The notes: generated by a model from the sequence alone, not told the origin. DNA of 64,000 bases from Temnothorax longispinosus (GCF_030848805.1 NC_092366.1:8426399-8490398); one strand, 5' to 3'. Positions 35,345 through 48,619 are shown, counted from the stretch's first letter. Made by a program: numbers and translations.

Positions 35345-38268
35345 ATAAATAATAAGAGATAAACAGGAAAAGCTTAATGCCACAGTAATTCTTGAGATGC
35401 GGAGAAAAACAAATATTTTCTCAGATCTAAAACTATTTTCAGCAAATGGTTTAAAATGGATCTCAAGGAGTAACAGATTTATTTCCCACCCTTGCTCTGG
35501 GGATCGTTCATCGAACATTTCGACCACGTCAATCGCGCACGAATATCGCAATTTTCGACATTAACGCCATTAGATTCGACACGTGAAGGCGTCACCGCAA
35601 AAAAGGAAACGTATGCGGGAAACGTCCGAGATAGAATCTCGGGAATCGGGAGGTGGAAAACGGTAAATCCCAGAGCATTCCTCATCCCTCAACCCTCATC
35701 CCTCACGCGCGACGGCGTCTCGAGAGCTCCATTTAACGTCGTCTTCCCGTCTCGTTTTCTCGCGCGCTTGTGCCATTCCGTGTGCGAGGTGTCATTTCAC
35801 CGCCGCGCCGTCCGTCGCCGGGATAATGACTACATGACGACAACGACCAGCGGTATTTAACAACACGGACAACCGTTTGTACGCTAATTGCTATTAACTT
35901 TGCGGGAAGGAATGCGCCAGAATATGCGTCGAAAAATGCTCCTTTCTGATGCGCGCTCGCAAAGATGCTGGAATTCCCTGGCATGTGTGTATATACACAT
36001 TTCTGTAATAATGTAATATTAATTAAATTCAAGATTCTGCAGCACTTGTGGAAGTTTACATATTTTTTATTTTTTACGTTGCGTAACTCTGTCATAATTC
36101 ATGAATAGTTATTTTGTCCTCATCAATTATACATTTTTTCAAGAATTTTTTCTAAGAAAGAATGGACTCTAATTTCTACGAAAAGTAAAAGTATTTATCA
36201 ATTTTTTAAACTAAAATAAGTGAGTACACGTACACAATTATTTAAATTTAGAGATTAAATTATTAATATATAAAAATTATAAAAATATAATTCGATGTTC
36301 TTTTCAGGAAATGATCGACGAAATTTCTACATTTAGAAAATAAATAATGTATTAGAGGAAACGTGTACAAAATGATCTCATTAAGAGAGAAATCAATTAA
36401 TGGTATGGAATAATATGTTTTTATTTAAATCTTTAATGATTTTTTGGTTTAGTAATTATATATTTAAAACTACAATTATCTGAACAGAGTTTTGAATTAA
36501 TGCTGCTATAAGTATGTATTTTGGTGTACAAAAAAATCTCTGAGGTATAGACGAAATAATATTGCAGCTAAAATGGACCATCTATTCTGCAATAATTAAA
36601 TAACAATCTTTCCTTTTCCAAAAACAGATCATTTATTTGCTAATGTCTCTCACGGACTCGATAAAGAGCCGCGAAATGGAAATAAGCCGACGCGCCATTT
36701 CCGAATAGTTCTGGCAATTGCCTTAATAAAACAATTAACCGCGCAAAGCGAATGCGCGTAACGCGTAACGTTAATGTTCGCACTCTCGCTCTATGAAAAA
36801 AGAGAGAAAAACCGACCAACTTGAAAAAAATCACCAGCAAACCAGTAAATTTAGTCCGGTCATTTAAATTACCGAGCAGTCGGCGACGATAAAACAGGTA
36901 ATTATAAAAGGAAATGCAAGAAATACGTAAAAATATTTTGATGTTATTACATGTTACAAATATTTAAAAAAAAATCACATTTGCACGTTAAAAAATAAAT
37001 TTATTGAAACTTATTTCCTGTAAACTTTTATTCTAGTTCTTATGAATGTCTAATTAGCGAAACTAAAATTCTTTAACTTCCTTTTAAAAACTTCAGTTCA
37101 TTATTAAGTTCGTTGTCGAACTCGGAACATTCATATCTTCATAATTTAACAGCCAATTACCTTTAATATTAATGATCCAGCGCAAAATGTTATACTTTAA
37201 CGGAAACTTCGCGAGCACATGCCAGATCGTTGTGTCGACGATTACTCAATTTAAATGATCTTGAACGCGCGCACAACCCTTCAAAGTTACGAATTTATGA
37301 ACGGGCATACTTGATAAGGTCAGTTTTCAGCGAAAAAAAAAGAATTGATGGAAACAAAGGTTTTTTCTTTTTTTTTTTGCAAGCATGCAGAGCTGAGTGC
37401 TTATTCGAATTCGGTTGCACACCATGTTTTCGTGCGGGAATAATACAAACGCGTTTACATTAAAAATACTGATGATGTTGAGAACGTACAATGAGCCATG
37501 CAGCTCCCCGGTCGATGTTGCGAGCGACCAAATGTATAAGCTCGATTATTATTATCTTGTAATGACCCGAAAAATAGAAGTGCGAAGTAAAATTTAAAAA
37601 ACTCTTTCTTTCTTTTCTATTTAAATTTAAAAAAATAATTATAAAGTTAAATAAAATATGATTATCAGCAATAAATTAATATCGTGTGATCAATTAATAT
37701 TGCCTCAAATAATAAAAAAATAATATTACCAACAAATTAATATAATAACGATTAACATCTAATTTGGGATAGATGTAATGTCAATCAATATTGACAGACA
37801 ATGTTATAATTTTGCTTAATGGAATAATTGTATGAGTCTCTGAATGAAATTAAAAGGGACGTAATTTATATTTGCTTGCCGTGATTTTGTCTGATGCGCC
37901 GTCCATATTACAGGCATCGTAATTCTCTTGCGGAGCAATCGATTTCTAATTTGTTTGCACCATCAGATAGCTATTATAATTCCACTTCTCATTTACACCT
38001 GATTTTAATAATGGCATTATTAAAAGCCTTCCTACCTTACACAACAATATGATACTGGAGAGAAACGGCGCTTAATGGGCTTCAGGTTAGTAAATTCGAC
38101 GAGAAATAGATTAATAAACTGCAATGTAAATATTAGATTAGAACAATGGCGGTTATTTACCAATAACGTGGTTACCCCAACAATTTTTAAGTCTAACTTG
38201 GCTCGGATGATAGCTCATCGAAAATATGAATAACGGATAGAAAAGTACAAAACTAATTATAAATAATG
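35345..38268. other. Non-coding stretch, no gene seen
   Basis: CpG-rich patch at 35490-35900; strongly AT-rich at 36050-36640 and 37600-37860. No exon, RNA gene or transposon recognised. A 122-codon frame at 35492-35860 has no known domain and is opposed by frames on the other strand. Confidence 0.5.
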
Positions 38269-38272
38269 TTAA

Positions 38273-38773
38273 GGGGATGCTGGAGCCGTCTGTTTTACCG
38301 GCATTTTTTGTCGGCACGTAGCGTCGTATTAATTTGACAGAATTAAAAATCTTTCTCCAGAATTGCAGTACATACATTAATGATTCGGGGAAACTCCGAT
38401 TTTATATAGAAAACGAGAAAAAATTACGGAAGTACAGATTTCCTTATCCTACTTTTATCCCAATATGGCGTCTCGAGTTGCGGCGAGCTGTCAGCTCGTC
38501 ACAAGATGTATTTCATATAAGAGATATACCATTGGTACGAACGCGAAAACAAGTTCCCCCGAATTGCACAACAAGAAAAACATCGATAAACCCTCCAAAT
38601 CAAGATTTGGAAGCGTAATATAAAAGTATAATGTCGATGTGCATCGTGCGTATGTGTGCGTGCAATGTAGCGTGCTATCCTTGTCTATATCTTTGTCTAT
38701 ACAAGGACAGATATAGTCGGTGAGCACTTCTTTATCGACGCTGATCGAGTTCGGCTATGGCTCCAGCATCCCC
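38273..38773. mobile_element. 501-bp TTAA-flanked MITE with GGGGATGCTGGAGCC ends
   Basis: TTAA at 38269-38272 and 38774-38777 brackets perfect 15-bp inverted termini GGGGATGCTGGAGCC and GGCTCCAGCATCCCC. TTAA duplication points toward the piggyBac superfamily, but the termini begin GGGG rather than the usual CCC, so the superfamily is tentative. Open frames inside (38334-38618 and 38491-38727) show no transposase motif. Confidence 0.82.
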
Positions 38774-38777
38774 TTAA

Positions 38778-39390
38778 TGTAATCAAATTTTATCCGTTAT
38801 TTAATTTAAAGCATACCGTATTTTAAGGAAATTTTTATTTTTTATCTTAATGTTACTAAACAATTAATGTTACGCGGGCACAAGATATTTCAAAAATTAT
38901 TATTTTCTTCTCAAAGAAAAATTATTTCTAAGATAAAATAGAAATGTCTATAATTACAAAACTGCCCCTGTGTATAACGGCGCACTAAGAAATATAAAAT
39001 TATTCTCTCGCCTTTCGATCGATACCAATAAGAGCGCTTTGTGGATATCTCAAGTGCTTCATTCAACTGCAGAGAATTGCGACGAGGTCCTAAGGTTGCA
39101 CCCCCCTTTGAGATCGAAACGAGCTTTTTTCGCAGCGAAGCGAGAAAAAAAATGCCAATGTCGAGAACGAGATTGTCGAACGGACATTGAACGGTTCTGG
39201 ACGAATGCCAGCACGGTGCGACACAGTGTTTGAAGCTGAAAGACGAATACATAAATTCTTTTTTTATAGAATTTTATATAGTGAGTCTCTCAAATTCAAA
39301 TCGAGGTGCATTAATTTTAATACAAAACGTTGACATAAAATTTTATTTAAATAATATATAAATATATAACAACAAAATATGGAATATCTC

Positions 39391-39435
<45 letters not shown>

Positions 39436-39745
39436 CTGGAAAAAAATTTCTACTAAAATGCAATTAAAAATATTCCGTCATTTTTAGATTTTTACTATTA
39501 TCAAATATAAGCTCATAAAATTAATAATTGTTTTAATTAAAACAGTTTTATTTAAACGTATTTAATTTGCTTCAGAAGCTCGCCAAACATATACTTCATA
39601 TCAAACGTTCGTTCTGCACGCAATTTCATAAATTCGCAGTGTGATTTAGCCTAAGATAACATTCTGACCTTATAGAAACTCAATCCTTACACTCGCTGCA
39701 CTTGGAATAGTAAGCATTTGTATAGCAAAACATAATATCTTTCCT
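38778..39745. other. Non-coding stretch with (AT)n tract
   Basis: AT-rich DNA. A pure (AT)n run spans about 39396-39429. No exon is recognised. Confidence 0.5.
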
Positions 39746-39917
<172 letters not shown>

Positions 39918-42096
39918 TCGACAGCAAAATGATCCTTCGCTCTCGATATACCATCTCTCGTTGCCCGCCCGCTTTGTAGAATTACCAAGCAGGAGAGAGC
40001 CCGAGTATCCGCTCGTCAGCGGATACCGAGAGCAAATACGAGTTTTAATAGAATTTTTACTTGTGAATCTGATTTTCGTGCTCGCCGATGAAAAATCCTA
40101 CGCGCGCGCGCGAAATTTTCGACACGATCGAAATTCAAATAGGACATAAGATATTAACGTACCGCACGGTTGGCCCACGGAATGTTAAAAAAAAAAGTTT
40201 CGCTAAAATGTGATTGAATATGTTTGTGTAGCATCAATCAAGATTTGAATAATCGAAAAAATACCTACCGTAAAACACGTATGAATCAGATTTAATTAAC
40301 CGTTCGGACAGCTGAAAGACGCCCAGAGATCGTGATGAAAAGTGAAATTTGTTCAGAGATATTACTCTTACGGGGAGGGGAGAGGGAGTTTGGATCCCTC
40401 GTGAATGCCTTCGAGTCTAACGTGTTCGCGGCATTCGTTACGCAAGCCTCCACTAATTCGCGCATCGATCGTAATTACTCCCCACTCGGGAGAAACGAGC
40501 TATTGCGGAGGCGTATTTGGCGGAGATAACCGCTATCTCTCCGCAAATACGCCCGCGCGCCCAAACAGCCGCTGCGACGTTTGCGCGCCGCAAAGCTATC
40601 GAAAGGAACTCGGCATTATTTAGATATTCCATTCTATTATTAAGCATTTATTATTAAGCCATGACGACACGTTCACAGATTTCTTATATCTTAATAAAAA
40701 TAAGAATTAACAAACGTGGAAAAAAAACTAGATAATAGAGCGAGATACATGATGTATACGGATAAAATATTGAGTATATACGAATATAAGCGATGACTTG
40801 TGTATGACTATATTTTTTCGCGAACGGCGAACGTTAAATAAGAGAGAAAATATATGGAAAATCATGGCGCGAATCAATACAGTTTTTTTTTATTAGCAAA
40901 ACTCCGAGATTAATTTTTCCGTTCGTGAAATACGTCGCTGATAAGCGTGACTGCTGGTACATTAAAATTTATGTGTTTGTGGTAGGACAATATACACGCT
41001 GTGCAACGTTATACAAGTAGTCGGCAAACGAACGAGCGGAACGAAATATATAGGAGACTGTAAACCGTCTGCAGTATTAAGAACGCGTTAATTACTTTAG
41101 TGTGCGCCGAACGTTTCTTTTCACACTTTAGTCACGATAACCGCACGTTTGCCGATAATCGAAGTAATTAAAAAAGTTCAGAAATTCATGGAAATTTAAA
41201 CTGTAACTTTTAAAGCAGCAAAAAAATTGGCGAATACCTATATTATAATTTAGAAATAATGGATTATTATATTACGATGTACTATATCATGGTTCAGGAG
41301 AGATTATTTTAATAATTACAAAAAACGGATATAAATATCACATTGTAATTATAAACATATTCTCATCTGTAAATTACACATAACGTATGCAAATTCAAGA
41401 ACTTCGAAAATGCGAGGAAAAATATACAGAAATTTATCAAATAAAAAACTTCTTAATGATTAATCTCTTCTTCAACCTCTTTGCTCAAAACAAGTAGGAA
41501 ATATTTTCCAGTTCCCAACGAGATAGTTAATGATTTTGTCAGTCATTGCGGAAACGAGACAGGCTCTTTACGAGTGCGACAAAACGTGTATATACGACCC
41601 GGGCATCCTGTTTGACGACGCAAACTTTCCTCTGCGTTGTAACTGTATCAACAACAGCGAGATCCACTCCCACGAAAGGATCCCGGAGGATTAGTCCGGG
41701 AGGCTTTCAGGAGGAAGACGCGGCTTTTCTGGTCCCCGCTCGTTTCTCATGACACGAAAGAGACAACAAAAGAGGTAACAGGACAAATTGTAACGACCGC
41801 AAATATCGCACCGGCGCAATCTCTGCGCGTTGTAAAATGAGATATCTTGGTGTGGTTTACGACGCGTTTACAACGTGGCGCCATTATATTTGCGTGATTC
41901 GCCCGTCGACTCGAGGAGAAAACAAGGCGGAAGACTGTTGTCTAATAAAGTATAATTGAAAATTCTCTCTCGCTCTCTTTTACATTTTCAACCAAAGTCC
42001 GGTCTATAATTTGCTTCAGATTTTCGAGATATAATTCTCCTTACAATTTATACGCCGTGTATTTTAATGTATATACATTGTGTATTTTAATATATA
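39918..42096. other. Non-coding stretch, no gene seen
   Basis: CpG-rich patches at 39920-40140, 40480-40610 and 41550-41930, with AT-rich DNA between. A tight hairpin lies at 40510-40553. No exon or transposon recognised. Confidence 0.5.
40510..40553. repeat. Tight 19-bp stem hairpin
   Basis: GGCGTATTTGGCGGAGATA at 40510-40528 pairs with TATCTCTCCGCAAATACGCC at 40534-40553 around a 5-nt loop, with a one-base shift in the middle. It is a strong stem but shorter than a usual animal microRNA precursor. Confidence 0.6.
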
Positions 42097-42472
42097 CACT
42101 TGTCCCTCGATTTACGCGGAGTATTCATTTCACGAAGTTATTTTTACGCGGTTGAGGATGACATAAATGGAGTTTACTAGTTCAAAAAAAGAAAAAAAAT
42201 ACGTAGGAAAAAAACTCGTGTATGTTGTAAAAATATTTATTTCACATTTATTTTGTTTTATTTGCACGAAATGCTGAAAAGTGAATTTATTATTATTTGC
42301 ACGGATAAGCTTAATTAATGTGCTCTCTTAAAAAAAAGGTCAGAATAATATATAATGTAATATAATCAAGTAAAAACTTTTGGTTCACTGATATGTAATA
42401 ATTTCATTAAATACCATAGAAAAATATATTTTCTGGACGCGTAAAATGAGATTGCGTAAAATAAAAAGCGGG
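42097..42472. mobile_element. Possible pogo/Tigger-like remnant
   Basis: The left end, after TATATA, reads CACTTGTCCCTCGATTTACG and then CGG, with a second TTTTTACGCGG shortly after. Pogo/Tigger elements often begin CAGTxGTCCCTCGATTTACGCGG, so the resemblance is real but short. The right side has CGCGTAAAATGAG and GCGTAAAATAAAAAGCGGGG, a degraded inverted partner. The right boundary is uncertain and no transposase is present. Confidence 0.35.
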
Positions 42473-44234
42473 GTGTGTGTGTATGTGTGTTTCATCTGTA
42501 CATGTGTATTTTTCAAGTTATTCGTATTGCATGGCACATAAAATTATAAATAGAATTATATCTTAAGTTTCGACACAAATTTTAAATCGTCTAAAGTAGA
42601 CCTATAAATGTTGTTATACTATGACGATTTAATGATAATTAAGGAAAAATAAGTCAAAGTAACAATAAATATATATTACAATACAAATGTAATATATCTC
42701 GTGTGACAGTTTATGTAACATCACATTGGAAATATTGCCTTTCCGCGGCAGTGAATACAATTTCAATGGCATTTCCCGCATTCAGGAAAGTAACGTTCTT
42801 CCAGAAAATTCCATTTACAAGGAGAGCCATTTTGTCACGCGATTACATTCAGCGACTGTAGCGCATAGAAGAACAAGGTTGAAATTTCGCGCGATAAGAA
42901 ACGGTTGCCGATACGGAAACGGAAATGTGAGCCCGGCGATAATATGGACGCCGCTTTCGTGGAAATGGAGGCCTTGCCTGTAAAACTATTATACCTGCCA
43001 CTTTGTATGAATACGAATGACGTTTTTCTACTAGAAACTACGTACCTCTATAAAATACCTGTGTACGAATATAATGATTTTGTTTTAGATTTACCTCGTA
43101 TTTTCATTATTCGATAATTAAACAAAAGGATAACAATGCGAACGTATATAATGAGAGAAACGCGTAGAAAATAAAAACTTATTTTGTAACTGCAAACTCC
43201 TGAATAATTGTAATAACAAAATCACCAAATATATGAGCTTAAATTGTATAATGATAAAACGTCTCATGACTATTATTACTAGTTCCTATAGTTAGTTCCT
43301 GAGATGAAATGTTTAGAAAAAGTCGTATTGAAAATCTTTATAGTGCCTAATTTTTAAACCAGATATACAGCATGTTATTGGCAGTTGTACTATTAAACAT
43401 GCCGCAGTTAAATTGCTTTATTAAAAATCTTAATAAATCAAGGCCCTACTTTTATTTTATATCTGAAAAAAATATGTCATTTCCCTAATTTAAAACTTTA
43501 AACCTCGTTTTCCCTGAATTTATATAATAATGAAGATATAATTCTTTACCTCTAACAATAAGATATATATATGTATCGACTTTGTCATGTATCCAGTTAT
43601 TACAAAAAGGTCCGCAAAGGCATCTGTTACCCACTGTATGATTACTACAGCAGTCAAAATGTCAACGAAGTCCCACCGTCGACGAAACCGCGTCGTTATT
43701 TATCTATTCCTATTCCCTCTTCCTCGACATCCTCCGCGATTCCTCTCGGGAAAACTCGCCGAAGGATCGTGAAGCCGTGGAATTTTCACCGGGAATTCGC
43801 GTAACTTCCTGTCGACGTGATTCTCTCACCTCGCTCTAGCTCCCTTTGTTTCGCTTTATCTCTGTCTAAAGGTAATACAAAAGGACGGCGATGAATCACC
43901 GTCGAGTGGACCATTGACTCCCACAAAGAGACCCAGAAAGAAAAAGGAAAGATCGAGGAAATATGTTTCGCGAAACATTTCCGGAACTATCGAACGCTTC
44001 TATCTTCTCTCCCACGAGAATGCTCTCGATCAGCGATCGCGCGGAAATTCCGCGAGGAACAATCGATCTGTTAACAAACGACGGTTCCGAGATCATAGAT
44101 CCTCGATTGGATATAAAATACACATAAAGTAACTTTTTATTTCTAATTTCTAATTTTACCGTATCTATGAAAGAGTAATTTTAAATCTTCAAGCTTTTAG
44201 GGCAAAATCTTAATTTTTATATGTGATCTAAATT
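42473..44234. other. Non-coding stretch, no gene seen
   Basis: AT-rich DNA with moderate CpG at 42740-42980 and 43660-44110. Nothing recognisable as an exon or repeat. Confidence 0.5.
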
Positions 44235-44238
44235 TTAA

Positions 44239-45122
44239 CCCTTCGCCCGCATAGGTGGGTCGTTTTCGTCCGGGCAAAAATCAAATGTAGTTGTAACTTT
44301 TGAAAACGGGTAGAGAGGGCGCCACTGCGCATCCGTAAAAAAAGTTATACTCCCCGAGAACCCGCCTACCGAGTTTCAAGGCGCCAGTCCCCCTCCGACC
44401 GTCACAGGAGACGTGTCAATTCTTGAAAAGACGAAAACGACCCACCTGTGCGGCGAACGTTGCCCAAAAACGTAAGTAATTTTTTTGCGTTTTTTGTTTT
44501 AAAGTGTTCATTGTGTCCGTAGAAGTCTTATAAAAACATCTGACCGCAAAAAAAATTACAGAAATGTTTTTGTTCAGTGTTTCGACAAAAATGGCGCAGC
44601 GGTCAGTCGACTTACATTAATGTATTTTTCTAAATAAACAATAAAGTAATGTTGGGATACTTAATTATTGAGTTATTACTTATTTTATTACTAATTTTTT
44701 TATTATTAAATATTTATTACTGTTTTTACTACGAAATTTGGGGCTAATTTATTGGCAATTTTGAGGTCGCAAACTTAAGCATTTAATTTCAAAATAATTG
44801 CATGCAATATTTTTTTAATGAAAGCTACATTCTTCCCCTTTAATTTCTTTTTTTATTCATTTCGATATCTTTATTTGTCTTAAAGTTATGATTTTTTTAG
44901 TAAACAAATGATTTTACCCCTAGTTGCTCCATTTTTTAAATACAAATTATGTGAAAAAATTAAATTGTTTATAATTTTATGATTGATACTTCAAATTGAA
45001 GGTTTGAATTACCTCCATGAATTTTTTCAAATTTTTTGTAACACTTTAACACTTAAAAAAAACGTCAGGACAAAAACGACCTACCTATGCGGCGTAAAGG
45101 TTCTAAAAAAACGGGCAAAGGG
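44239..45122. mobile_element. piggyBac-like non-autonomous element 2
   Basis: An 884-bp element with TTAA at 44235-44238 and 45123-45126. Termini are CCCTTCGCCCG (left) and, read inward, CCCTTTGCCCG (right). Subterminal inverted repeats follow: GCATAGGTGGGTCGTTTTCG on the left and GACAAAAACGACCTACCTAT then GCGGCG on the right. An extra right-type copy lies inside, GACGAAAACGACCCACCTGT then GCGGCGAACG (about 44432-44460). These are probable transposase-binding repeats. It is unrelated in sequence to element 1 except for the superfamily hallmarks. No transposase frame is present. Confidence 0.87.
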
Positions 45123-45126
45123 TTAA

Positions 45127-46274
45127 TAATCGCCGAATTGATTAATTGTAGTGTTGATCTAAGTTTCAAGGAAAATTACTTTAGAATTTTATTATTTTAG
45201 AATCATTCTTTTTGTTTACTTTTTTTCTTTTGAAAGAAAAATCTGGAAGAACGATTTTGCTGCTTTTTAATAATTGATGTCAAATACGAAAGCATTCATG
45301 TTTCGAATTACATACGTCTTCAAAAATATATAATACGTACAAATTTCAACGAACCGTTTTCTTCATAAATTTTTCAAGTACATATATATTGAATATACTC
45401 TGTAAATGGCTATCGCCGCTTTCGAAACACGATACGTCGTTTTTTATTTAACACAAGTTAGCGGGACAATTCCATTTAAAATATGCATTTCAACCGCAGG
45501 CTGGACATTTTTCGCTTACCGATCGAATACTATTCGCCGATCGACCGGAGTGTCATATTTACAGGAGCGTTTGTTGGCCTCGCGTTCGTGCCGATTTAAC
45601 ACCGCTAAGAGACCACCGTGATCGAATTTAAGCGAGGGTGGCCGTGAAAGGTGAACCGAGTCTCGGTTCTCATGTGCGCGGAATCGTCGTCGGTGTATGT
45701 TCGTAGTATACGCCGTACACGCGGCGCGACGTCACGCGTGATTACATTGCGAAAGCGTGCAATAAATAATAATATTTCACGGCCGTTAAAAAGGAGACGA
45801 GGAAGTAAATATAAGGAGTTGTGCGATGTGTTTTACGCGATTCCGCTGTCGTTGCTTCGAGAAACCTCGCGCGAGCCACACCGCAGGATTAGTCTCATTA
45901 GAATAGATAACTTATCGCCGAGAAACGACGGTTCCTCGCCGATCCCACATTGTAAATCTCTCAAATTGGATTTATAGCTGGGATTACATTAACCAGAACA
46001 ACGCAACGCGCGCGCGTACATTGTATGTAAGTAATCTGGCGACTAAGTTCTTCCCGCGAACCAAGCTATCTTGTTGCGCGGGAGTAAAGAAAAATGAATT
46101 TTTATTCTTGAATATATTATAAAATAAGTGCTTAAACGTGATTAATAATAAAAGTATAATGCATATATGTGTACGCCTTTAATTTACGAAAACTAGATCC
46201 TCCGATGTTTTACATAAGTCCAGAATTCTAAATTTCTAAGGTTATATTCCTAATCGCGTACATAGTACTTTCCA
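45127..46274. other. Non-coding stretch, no gene seen
   Basis: AT-rich, with a CpG-rich patch at 45540-46080. A 108-codon frame at 45651-45977 shows no recognisable domain. Confidence 0.5.
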
Positions 46275-46717
46275 TACAGAATGTTCCAGGTCAGGTTAAT
46301 AAAACTTCAGAGTCCTATAGGAAATTGAATTTGGAACAAAAAAGTTCCTGTAAATATAAATCCGGAAACGCTTCATTAAAAAGTTATAGCTAATACAATG
46401 TTTTTAAATCATGTTTCTTGATAATTTTAAAAAATAACTATAGCTATTAAATAATTTTCTTTTGAATGCTCAGAATTAAATAAAATTGATGTAATTTAGT
46501 TTATTACTTAATTATCTTTCAGATTTATTTCGTTACTTTTTTCAAATAAATGAAAGGTTTTAAAGGGTTATTTTTAAAAATTATCAAATAAACGTGATTT
46601 TTCGAAGTTTATTAACTATAACTTTTTGTTTATAGGAAATTTTTTGTTCCAAATTCAATTTCCTATAAGACTCTAAAGTTTTATTGACCTGACCTAAAAT
46701 ATGTATAATACCCTGTA
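46275..46717. mobile_element. Long inverted-repeat MITE with TACAGGGTGT-type ends
   Basis: The left end reads TACAGAATGTTCCAGGTCAG and the right end on the other strand TACAGGGTATTATACATATT then TTAGGTCAGG. The arms continue as inverted copies for about 150 bp each (landmarks AATTGAATTTGGAACAAAAA and AAAAAGTTATAG on both), leaving a loop of roughly 120 bp. TA at the ends fits a TA-targeting DNA transposon. Superfamily not assigned. Confidence 0.8.
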
Positions 46718-47674
46718 TAATGTAATAAATATCGATAATTCAAATGTCCTTTCATTTTATGACAGGATAACGTTGTCAAAATTTGATAATGCTTTTTATG
46801 AAAAATCGAAACTGCTTTTCATATTATTGTAGGTACACGTTCTCTTACTGTAAACATCTGATTTATTTTTTGTTCGAAATACAAATTAATCAATGTAGAA
46901 CAATTTCTGGCAACGTAAATGCCCATCAGGTTCTTACATTTCTCCATAACAATTTGAGACAACTTACTTGTTCAACCGTTAGAGAAGCTCGACGGCCGTC
47001 ATTTCGATTTGTTTTCGAAAAAAGAAAACGGCTCACTGAATTTACGGCAAGCTCGAAACGAGACGGGCCGCGTCGTGACGCGGGAAGATCCCGCGTTCCC
47101 TCGGCGAACGATCGTCGCCTCCGAGATCCGCGGTGTCCTCTGCTCCTCTTGCATCATTCTCTCGGAAGGGATGCGGCGGACGCGATGCACGCGATACGAA
47201 ACGCGCCGAGACACTGAGCCGAAACCGGAACGAGGCCTGGTCACTCCGGCGGAGCGCTCTTCCAGAGGAGGAAGAGGGAGGGCGAGAGTAGGGAGAGACA
47301 AACGCGCGCATGCGCCGGGATTGCATCGCGGAATTAGATGATTGGATAGTTCGCGAGATCCGCGAGGAGGATCCTCGCTCCTGTCTCCGTTGCATCCCCA
47401 AGGAACGTTCCGGAATTTGCAAAATTCCTCGATTCTCCCCCGGTTTTACTCCGAAGTATCAGCGTAACTCGTGTTTCACGATTTCCGCGAATTCTGACTA
47501 TAAACGCTGCAGCTTTAATTTGGGATTTTATAACAAAATCTCATAATATAATCTAATAAAATTAATTACTTGTGCTATAAAAGTAATGTCAAAATAACGT
47601 CAAAATAACACAGAAATATAATATTCGATATATTTATGTATAAGCATGTGTGAAAATATAATAATCAATTTTAA
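46718..47674. other. Non-coding stretch, no gene seen
   Basis: CpG-rich at 46990-47430, where both strands carry overlapping open frames of about 100-126 codons with high Arg and Ser content and no known domain. AT-rich elsewhere. Confidence 0.5.
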
Positions 47675-48451
47675 TACATAAGATGGTGTCATTAGTTTCA
47701 CCTTAAATAGTTGCTTGAAAATCACGTGAAGGTCACCTTCAATTTTTTAAATAGAACCACCTACTTTTTATTACATATTCTTGTAGCTTATCTCGAGGGC
47801 TTTCCAAAACACTATAAGAAAGTATTTTTTCATTAAGAACTTTTGGAATTATAAGGCTTGAAAGTTCTAGTATTTTGACATAAAATACAAAATATCTTGT
47901 AAAACATTAAGTTTGCGGTAATGTTACCTTAATACTTTTATGCACAGAATAATGAGACGAATCACGTGGTATAAAAAAAAGCATAGTTCCTTTAAGAAAA
48001 AATATGTAATTTGCAACACGCATCTGCATACTTTTTCTTAAAAGCAACTGTCTTTTTTTCATATCAATTGATTCGTCTCATTATTCTGTGCATAAAAGTA
48101 TTAAGGTAACATTACCGCAAACTTAATGTTTTACAAGATATTTTGTATTTTATGTCAAAATACTAGAACTTTCAAGCCTTATAATTCCAAAAGTTCTTAA
48201 TGAAAAAATATTTTCTTATAGTGTTTTGGAAAGCCCTCGAGATAAGCTACAAGAATATGTAATAAAAAGTAGGTGGTTCTATTTAAAAAATTGAAGGTGA
48301 CCTTTACGTGACCTTCAAGCAACTATTTAAGGTGAAACTAATGACACCATCTTATGTACCCCTTGAAACCATACAACTTTGGTCTGGAACATTTTTTCCA
48401 ATCTCTTTTACTTTAAGAGATATTCAGCTGAATCACTTAAAATGATACACC

Positions 48452-48453
<2 letters not shown>
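47675..48453. mobile_element. 684-bp palindrome plus one-sided terminus
   Basis: The left arm from TACATAAGATGGTGTCATTA (47675) is matched by its near-perfect reverse complement ending ATGACACCATCTTATGTA at 48358. Similarity continues almost to the centre near 48017. Beyond the right arm another 95 bp lead to TGATACACCCTGTA at about 48453, a terminus of the same TACAGGGTGT type as at 46275-46717. The left arm lacks this outer segment, so the left end is truncated or was lost. Transcription would give a long double-stranded RNA. No coding capacity. Confidence 0.82.

Positions 48454-48454
<1 letters not shown>

Positions 48455-48529
<75 letters not shown>
48455..48529. repeat. (TA)n microsatellite
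   Basis: A (TA)n run of about 75 bp with one TATTA interruption. It begins directly at the CCCTGTA terminus of the preceding element, so it may have grown from the TA target site or been a preferred insertion target. Confidence 0.9.
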
Positions 48530-48530
<1 letters not shown>

Positions 48531-48619
48531 CCAAAAAGGACCTTATAATGGCTGTATAAATATTTAATAAAAAAGATTTCTGTGATATTTATATTTAACG
48601 TATAGTTAAATACTACACG

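Noticed and set aside
36368..36380. Minus-strand TGAGATCATTTTG, matching the start of the insect bantam microRNA
   Set aside because: The match stops after 13 nt and the flanks do not fold into a precursor hairpin; likely coincidence.
48379..48567. Frame encoding a Tyr-Ile repeat
   Set aside because: Translation of the (TA)n microsatellite.
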